Part shown: positions 40,301-49,300 of the stretch, piece by piece
Numbering within the stretch: the stretch's first letter is position 1
Layout: every line of letters starts with the position of its first letter
DNA from: Centropus unirufus
Taxonomy: Eukaryota > Chordata > Aves > Cuculiformes > Centropidae
NCBI GenBank assembly: GCA_013397695.1
Contig: VYZI01000021.1
Coordinates: 1,431,201 to 1,495,200, forward strand
Length of the DNA stretch: 64,000 nucleotides
Reading direction: 5' to 3'
Translations under genes and position numbers: made by a program
Notes under the pieces: generated by a model
The model's input: the letters and a program-made list of their open reading frames with translations, nothing else
Told to the model about the DNA's origin: nothing
The model's database searches: none

Positions 40301-43300
40301 GCCTAACTGCCAAGTGGCAAGAATACCCTTAGCACTGGTACCTCCCCTAGTCACGATGGTCCCTAGAACTTCTCCTGCCTTTTCCCATGCACTCAAAGTA
40401 AATCCAGTTTGTGCATCAGCTTCAATCCCATTTTTCTTTAACCACATAAGAACCAGGCGTAAGGCATTCTCCTCATATTGGACACCACATATAGTCAGAA
40501 TATGCATCCAAGTATCTATGAGAGATTTCTCTTCAGTTGGCATCTGAGCCCCCATGGTTAAGATCCCAGCCTCTCACCTTGTGTATCGATGATCACAGTG
40601 TCCAGACGTGTGGCTCTCTTGTCTGCCATTTATTCATTCAGCTGAGCAACACCACCAACTGATCTCTTTTCCACAAGTTTTCAACCCAATTACACTGGGG
40701 TCACTATAAGCAGGAACAAAGACACTGTCTCTGTCTAGCTGCTCACACAGAGACCCTTGTCCTCCCATCTTTGCAGCATTTATATGGTTCTTAATTGTCC
40801 ACACCCCCAAAGCTGTTTTCTAATTGGCAACAAGCCCCACATGCCCACACTTAAGCCATACCTGCGATTGGTTCCTTAAGCCACACCTGCGATCAGTTCC
40901 CAGGTGTCAAACCATACCCTCACTCTTTTGTTCTCTTTCTCCTCAAAGCTGTTTACTTCTCTCCTCGTGAACACATCTGCATCTCATTGAGGTCAAAGGC
41001 ACTTGTACGCCAATCTATTCCCGCAACAGATATGGCCTGAAATGCCCCTATGAGCAACATGGTACTCCAGCTGTGCAGAGATTCCAGGATGAGACACAGT
41101 CCCAAGCACTCGAGAGAAAAAACATTGATTCCCTTTTCTCCAGGCTGAAGTGAATTTACCACCCGCAGTGGAATGAGGAGAGCATTTGCTCCTTGCTCCT
41201 GCCAAAACTGAGTTTCTAACAGTGTTATATCGTCTCTTCAGCTAACTTAACCTTTCACGTAGGCTATGCTGCTTACCTATGCCCATGCAGAACTTTGTGG
41301 AAAAACTTCCAGATGCTTCTAGACTAGAAGGGTGGATTTAAAATAAAGGAGAATCTTTCTTAATTAATAGGATGCAGGTCCTGTACTAGCGCTGTTTTAT
41401 GTGGAAAGTGAAGAGTGTGAGGGGCTATGTCCCCTTGTTTTCCTGGCAGTATTTCCTGCAGTGGGTCAAGAAGACCAGATCTTAGTCTCCCTCCTCCCCT
41501 GCTTGACTTCATCCCTCCCTAGGATCATTTTACCCCTCCTAAACTGCCAGCTGTGTTTGGGGTTTTGTTCTTCAGTGATCTTTGAAGCCATGTTTGAAAG
41601 CAGCTCATTACAGAGGGTTCAGATCAAACACCTTGGCAAATAGCTGAATATGTGATCTTTCTGTAAGTCATTTGTCTCAATGTATAAAATTTTGAAGAAA
41701 CACTAAATATAAGCTGCACATCTGACCTTCCCCAATGAGCCTTTTTTACTGACATTAAATTTATGGTGCACTCAGAAATTAATCTATCACTTCTCTGCTA
41801 GTGTTTCCTTGCAGATAATTCTTTCTTGTGGATTTTTAGGTCTGGGACAACGTGCTATACTGTTTAACAGCCCAGTACAGGATGAACACACTGATGCTGG
41901 CTGTGGTTTGGTTTACAATGGCCTTAAGGTATGGTGCTTATTTAACTTTTTTCAGTAAACTAGAAGGCTCTCAGAATTTGAATAATTATTTACACATTTA
42001 AATAAACTCTTACAAAATTAATCCTGGCCTTATTTTAAAGAGTCTTTGTGTACTAAGCTTTTCTTTCCCATGAACGATTGATCACTCTGACTGCTTATAT
42101 GAGATTACAAGGTGCTTTGAACAAACCAGGACTTCAGAAGAGGTCTGTAAGGCACTATATCAACTTTCTCACTTCTACATCTTTCATTTTATTTCATCAA
42201 CTCAGAAAAAGACACAACCCTACCTGATTCTCAGCTGTTCCTTCATCTAGATAAAAAATATTCAAATCTAAATCTAAACTACAAGTAACTTCTGTCTAAC
42301 TCTGATTTAAACCTCACACTTGCAGAAATTTGCCTTTTGGGGGTGTTTCCAAATTTCTTACAGCTCTGCTGTCCTTTGGGGCAGCAAGCATACAATTGTA
42401 TTTCCCAGACAAGGACTCAATATGAATTAAAACTGAATTACTTTTCCTGCTTCAGGTGAATAAGCTTAGAAGTTATGAAGGAGACCGCTGGAAAAACACT
42501 GATATTTGCAGTGCCAGGATCTTGTATCCCTAATGTGTTTCTCTCATCCTACTACAGTTATTATGGCCTTATTGTCTGGTTCCCTGACATGATCCGCTAT
42601 CTTCAAGAAGAGGAATATGAATCCCAAGTGAAGATCTTTGAGGAAGAAGAAGTGTCACACTTCACCTTTAATTTTACCCTGGAAAACCAGATCCATAGAA
42701 ATGGGGAATACAGAAATGATAAGTAAGTGAACAGACTTGATACATGCAAACTGAAGTATATTTCTGGAAATCTCTTTTTTTTTTCACTTTCTACCAACTT
42801 GAAAATCTCTGTTGTTCTTTTTGATGCTCAGTCTATATATCTCTCAAATCCTAAAGACAGTTTTCCCACAGATCAAATATCCCTTTTGTCTGGCTTTTCA
42901 CACACTGCTTTAGCCACTCACATCTCCAGACCCAAGGGGATGCATGTGAGAAGTTCTGCTTCCATGAGCCCCTTGCTGGGAGCAGGGCACCCACAAGTCT
43001 GTGATGAGCAGTTCTTGATGCAGAGATGACTTCTCTTTCCTTGGCCCACACTGACATCTACTGGTCTTGGGCAGCAGAGACCACCACTTGTAATGAAACT
43101 TGCTGCATTTCTGAAACAAGATGCTATTTTTCCTTCAAGTCCTCGGTATGACTTACACTGGGCACCATTCTGCAGCCTATTAGTGCAAGTTGTGCCATGG
43201 CCAGTTGTACTGGGGGGCTTCTCCCACGCTGGTCAGCATCTCCCCACGGAATGAGTTTCGCTTTTATTGCTTTGAAGACCATAAAGTTGATCTACAGAAC

Positions 43301-46300
43301 ATCATTGCTTTACCCCTTTTCTTCTTCTGACTAGGCTGGGCCTGGTGGTTTTTCTTCTGCAACAAATTTGGACCTCGATCACTCTTCCACAGCAATATAA
43401 ATCCTAGTGATTTGTAGCAGACCACTATTATTTTTCTAAATTCCAATAACATGGGTGGAAAATTACCCTTATTATTCCATGGAGACCCCATTGCCCTGAT
43501 AGAATTGACAGGGTATTGCTCCAGCTGCCTTGTGCTTTGTGGAGAGGTCTCCATTTCCTTGGCATATATCTGATAGCTATCCGTGGGAGATCCCAATATG
43601 TGTCCTCATGTCCTTCCAGAGACTTTCCCTATAGCGTGGAGCTGTGCTTGATGGTGCAGACCTAGCCCCATAAGTCCCATTCCCCTGCCTATTGAGCATC
43701 CAAAGTCTGGTGAGAAATGGATGGTGGTCAAATTTGGGGATTAGAGGCCCTTGTCTTATGACCAAAGGAAATGCTCAATTTTCAATAACTTCATTGAGAC
43801 CTGAGGTCACTCTGGATCTTGCAGGACGAAGATGTAAACCTGTGCTGTACATCACTATTCTCTTGCCCTTCTCCAATTCAATAACTCAAAACCTGATCGA
43901 GGTACATTCCAGTAATGCCAAGAGAATATCACAGTATGATTCATAGCAATATTTTTCCTCCAGCCTTTGGTGTGAGCTAAAATTGCATTGGACACCAGGC
44001 CACTGCTATATGACTCTTTTAAAGATAGATATTAAGAAAGTAAACTGCAGGGAAAGGTTTTCTAACAGCCTTTGGTAGTAAATAAATCATGGGCTATTAT
44101 TGAACAAATGTAGAACAGCTTAAGTTTTGCTATAACCTATGAGACCTTCTACACAGAGCAAAAGACTTGAATAGTCTTACGGTATTTCATGCATTAATAA
44201 TGCCTGTTAGTAGCTTCAGTTAAGAAGCCCTGCAGTGCTCATTTAATGGTGTAAACAGCCATCCTGTGCAACTATGTTGTAAGTGCTCACATCAATTAAG
44301 TTTCAGGGTGTATGTTTCAAAGCTTTTCATGCAGCGGCATTTGTGGCCTCCTTAACTAGAGCAATAATGCTTGCTCTTAATAGCTCTTTACATCTTCCAA
44401 ACATGCCTGTACATTAACTAATGCACCTTCTCAGTGTCTCTGCAAAATTTCACAGGTAAATCAATGTTGTGTCATCCTTCAGGCAGACGGGTCAGATATG
44501 TCAAGCTTCCCATCAGAGGAGAAATCAATCATCTGACACAGTTGATTATTTTTAGTGCAATCTGTTTTCATTATGTGATAAGCAATAGTCCTCAAACAGA
44601 GATGGTTACAAGCAGAACCTAGATAAACTCCCCACCCTCTCTAGAAACCATACTGCATTTTTGCTTAAAAAATCACTTTGAGATTAAATGACTGTCAGAA
44701 GCTTTTCACCAAATGGCTCAGTGGGTTCCTGATAATGACCAGTTTTATTTATGATAGGGGAATGAGAAGAAGAAGGAAGGCAGCAAGACCAGTTCATAAA
44801 GAAAATGCCACACACAGTGAAATTCTCTTTTCTTCAGAAAGACTAGTACTGAAAGTGAGAGAATTTGTGTCCACTCAGCCTTAGATGGACATTTTCTTAG
44901 GACCGACCATTTTCCAGAATAAAAAACCTGCCAGAAATCCTAAAAGGTTCATCTCTGAAAGTAAACCCTACCTTCAAACCTGTTCATCCTACTAAAATAC
45001 AAAATATATAAACATTGAATTGGAAAGGCAGTAATACATTCAAACAACACCTTTTCTGAAATGACCCTTGAAACAGCCACTAATGCGCTGCCTCTTGAAG
45101 AAGCTGTTACATGCCATATATAATGTAGCATATACCTCAAAACACAAAGTGAAGTTCTGTTTCTTGCCCCATAGATTTATTGGTATGAAATTAAAGGAAG
45201 TGAGATTTGAGGATTCATTGTTTGAGGACTGCTACTTTGAAGATGTGACATCCAGTGAGACTTTCTTCGAAAACTGCACCATCATCTCCACTGTCTTTTA
45301 TAACACTGGTAATGGCATTCCTGCTATGGTCTCATTTCTATTATTAAAAACTATATTAACAGATTCTGGGAGAAAGGTTGATAGGGATCTGTGGGTTTGT
45401 GTGTGTGCTGGATGGGAGTGATGATAAAAAAACCAAAAAAAAACCAAACAAGGGTGATGCATTTAGGAGCCTTCAGGTTGTTCCATCAGTTTTTTTAGCT
45501 TTGTGGCTTCTGGTGCTATTGCTTGCTGCATGGGTAATTCAAATCTCTGCACCCAGACCTTGACAGATTCAAGTAATGGCAAAATGCCTAGCAGATTAAT
45601 AGCTTGATTCAACAAATTTGACATTTTAACCAATCTGTGGTTGATGAAAGTAAACTGTAAAATATCCATTAGTTTATCCTGAAAAAGCTTTCCATTTCTG
45701 CTCTAAACAGAGCACAAATCTTAATGCCATGAAAGCAAGAGCCTGTGTTTTCCCGTCCTTGTGATGTGACGATACTGGTCCAGGTGACTCCACAAATATG
45801 AGGAGTGTACGAGCTTACAACCACCAGGTACCAAGCCTGCAGCTAGAGTTTGCCACTATGACAAAAAACGCCCTGACCATTTCTGTGTGATGAGGAGCTC
45901 CTCTTAGATCTTTGATTTGATTTGGATCCTGACTCCTGTTACTGCTGTATGACAGATCAAGCCAGCAGGATCAAGACTTTGCCTCCTTCCCTTGCAGATC
46001 TCTACGAACACAAATTCATCAACTGCAGGCTGATAAACAGTACTTTTATGAAGGAGAAGGAAGGCTGTCACCTGGACTTCGAGGAGGACAACGATTTCCT
46101 GATCTATTTGGTCAGCTTCCTGGGTAGTCTCTCTGTGCTGCCAGGCAACATCATCTCTGCATTACTCATGGACAAAATAGGGAGGATAAAGATGATCGGT
46201 GAGTGGGGATGCTGGGTCAATGGGCAGGTTGTGGGCAGAAGCGTGACTCTGCAAAGGACCAAGGTTAGTGTGAAGGTCTTGCTGCATCTGCATGCACCAA

Positions 46301-49300
46301 CACAAGCTGAGGTGGCTCAGGTTGGGATGAGTCATTCCCATATCAAATGAAGCAAAAGAATGAAAGCACTCTTCCTCCATGGCAGTGGGCGAGTTACCTG
46401 TTCCCCAACTACTCACCCTACTTTTCTGTGACATCCTCCTTTTTTTTCCGTTATTTTGACTTTTATTTAAAGCCTTTATGATTATCCAGCTCTCAGCACA
46501 ACAGAATAAGAGTTGAAGTGGGACCTCTTGGTACTGTTGAGTTGATGCTGATGTCCGTGGCACTCTGGATAAATGAATATTTACTTGTAGCAATGAAAAG
46601 TCACAAAGATTATTTGATGTAGCTACTTGACAGCCCAGATCAAGTAGCAGATTAACTGACCATGTCACAGCCAAGTAAAATGCCACCCTTTAGCATTATG
46701 GAAATAAGTTACCACCTTATCAGCTTTATGATTACTTGGGGAATTTCTGGTGTTGCTTCCTGTAGAGTTTGGAACTTCCTCTCTGGGAACTGTGGGAATC
46801 CTGCCTTGGGGGACAGCCAAGTGAGTTTAATAAAATTAGGCAGATGGCTCAGGGGTTAGGAATGACTGGCTCTCTTGAGCTCACCTACCTCTCTCTTCTG
46901 AGTACATAGGAAGTTTATTTAGCTTTATTTAGTTAGTTTATTTATTAAGCATGATGACCCCACCAGTTTGTCAGGAATGTATACAGTGGGGGTAAAATGA
47001 GCATTCACATCAGGAATCTGGAAAAAAACCCCAAACAAATTAGAGGGTCTATGGGCAAAAAATAAAATAAAATTGAATGAGAATCAGACTGTCCACCTAG
47101 TAAACATGTCAAAATTTCAGCATTTTCATGTGAAATTGAGATGACAGCTGGAATTCTAAATAATTATTTCTACTGCAAAATGAGAAGTACAAGTCAAAAA
47201 TTAAAAACTACACACTGAAATGTTTCACTAAGGAATCTTCGATCAAAACAGCCTTCTGGCATCTCTCCCATATAACTCTGTTAAACATATTATTTCTGGT
47301 CAGCTTAATACAAAAACTGTATTTTGGTTACACATTCTGTGCCTCACTGGGACTTCAGTTCAGTTTTATTATGTTCCGCTAAACTCCCCTGTGCCCAATG
47401 TCAGATCTCTCGATGCACAGAAGGGGACCCTAATGCTGCACAGTACCTCTTCAGCAGACAGAATATTCACATGGCACAGTGGAGGATGTAATTTGGTCAG
47501 ATACTGTGGAAGAGAAGTGGATATGGAGTCCTGCATGGCAGCTTTTCATAGACAGGGCACCAAAGTGGCATAATGTAACATAATGCCCCAAATTCAGCAT
47601 TTGAGTTCTAGTTCAATGTTCAAGTTATTTCAGATGGTGTCAAATTGATTAAAAAAAGAACTCAAACGAAAAGAAGTTTGATTTCTTGGTAGCAAATGGG
47701 GATATTTCAACATCAACAGTACTTCCCAGCAAAAGATACTTTGCTTTTGCAAAAATTGCATCTTTCAGGTGAAAATTCCCAACAGGGTAGAAGGCAATGA
47801 TGTAGTCATTAATATTTCTGAATTTGAACTGTGCCTAACTGAGCATGAACGCTCCCACTTTCTCCCTCGGTAATGTTCATAAAATTATGGCTCCTGTGCC
47901 AATGTGCCATGAAATCTAATGATGTTCTTATAATTAAAAGAGACCTCAAGTGCTCCATACAATTGACTGTAAATTATCCTAATTGAGACTATAAATGTGT
48001 CAAGTGGTTTCAATATGATATGAAATACACCAGCTTTTCACTCAAAACTCAAGTTGGAAAAGCTTCACAATGATTCTTCCTCCTCGTTGACTTTCATGTT
48101 TACTTGATTCTGCTCTTCCTGGGTCCATCTGGATGTCTGACATGCTGGAAACTTGCCTGGAAAAGCCTGTCTTCAGAGTCTCCATAGACCATAAGTACCA
48201 GCAAGATCAGATGGTCATTGAGAACATTTCCAGGCTGGTTTCCAACATCAGAGTATGACAGATAGGCAGCATCAAGGTATTTTTGGATTCTTGCAGATTT
48301 AATCCAGTTTGGGCTGAAACACCATCACTTGAAACCCATCTTTATCAACCAATGTATTTGCTCAACTGTGGACATTGGAAACTGGTGCCAACATTTTTCT
48401 CTTGGTTTGTCCCCCATAGGTGGCTCAATGTTGATCTCTGCAGTGTGCTGCTTCTTTCTCTTTTTTGGCAACAGCGAATCGGCAATGATTGGCTGGCAGT
48501 GCCTCTTCTGTGGGGCCAGCATTGCTGCCTGGAATGCCCTGGATGTGATCACCGTGGAGCTCTACCCCACTGACAAAAGGTGCTCAGAATAATCCCCCTT
48601 TTAGGGTCCACTCTCTGACTTTATCTTCTCAGTTCTTGACAGAAGAAGTTGCTCTAAATACGTGTAGATGGAGGAGGTGTATTTTTTGTTGTTTTCACCA
48701 GTCCTCAAGGGTTGCGTAGTCCTGTGGCTGTACTGGATCAGCACAGCTATTTGTAAGCATAATTCTATATGCATGGTTTCTTGTACCCAGGAAGTTGTGT
48801 GGGTGTTTGGAAATTACAGGCAGGTGAGATATGGAGTCTGTAATTTCCATGGATTTCTAGAGGTCTGACCTTTCAGACTGTGTTCCCTAGGTTCTTATCA
48901 TGGCTTGTCACTGAGAGAGCCTTCCCCTCCTTAGCCTGGAAACAGCTATGGGCACAGAAGAGTCTGGAAGATGGGGCAGAACAGGAAACTTCAGGATAAC
49001 GTGCTGCAGATTAAGTCTTTCATTTCAATATCATTCTAAGTCTCTTTTGCTTTTTTCAGACTGTTGGGAGAGAAGAAGGACTGTGCTTTGAAGGCATCCT
49101 GCTCTTAGCTATTGGGTGGGAGGAGAGCTCTGGTTGTTTCTCTGATTACAGTCCACTTCATCCAGAGCTTGGAAGGGCTTTGACAAGTTCTAGAACAGGT
49201 TGTGTTCTGCTGTCTCTGTGAAAGGTTTTCAATAGATAGATCATTCTAGGGCTAGGGAGAAGCTGAGATAAAAAAGGATAAATCAGTACACATAGACATT

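Larger units (their letters stand above)
38860..40910 (-). mobile_element. Endogenous retrovirus remnant, two LTRs, gag-only interior
   Basis: Two related segments in the same orientation (38860-38999 and 40743-40910) flank about 1.7 kb that includes an assembly gap. Read on the minus strand the order is LTR, primer binding site (40706-40689), a leader, a gag-like frame from 40555, unassigned sequence, then the second LTR. Over about 135 aligned bases the LTRs differ at roughly ten positions plus indels by eye, so the insertion is old. No protease, polymerase or envelope motifs are seen. It lies antisense to SV2B, the usual orientation for tolerated intronic insertions. Outer limits are uncertain because one LTR runs into N and U3 may extend beyond 40910. 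Family not assigned; an avian endogenous retrovirus is likely. Confidence 0.8.
38670..41839 (+). other. SV2B: SV2B intron after coding exon 6, hosting an antisense retroviral remnant
   Basis: 3170 nt including 323 N, GTAAAG to TTTTAG. Most of the middle is retroviral (about 38860-40910 or further). 40911-41839 is not clearly assigned; part of it may be the outer U3 of the upper LTR. Confidence 0.9.

Noticed and set aside
40011..40547. Plus-strand open frame of 178 codons
   Set aside because: It is the opposite strand of the gag-like remnant; the minus-strand reading fits the LTR and primer-site order.
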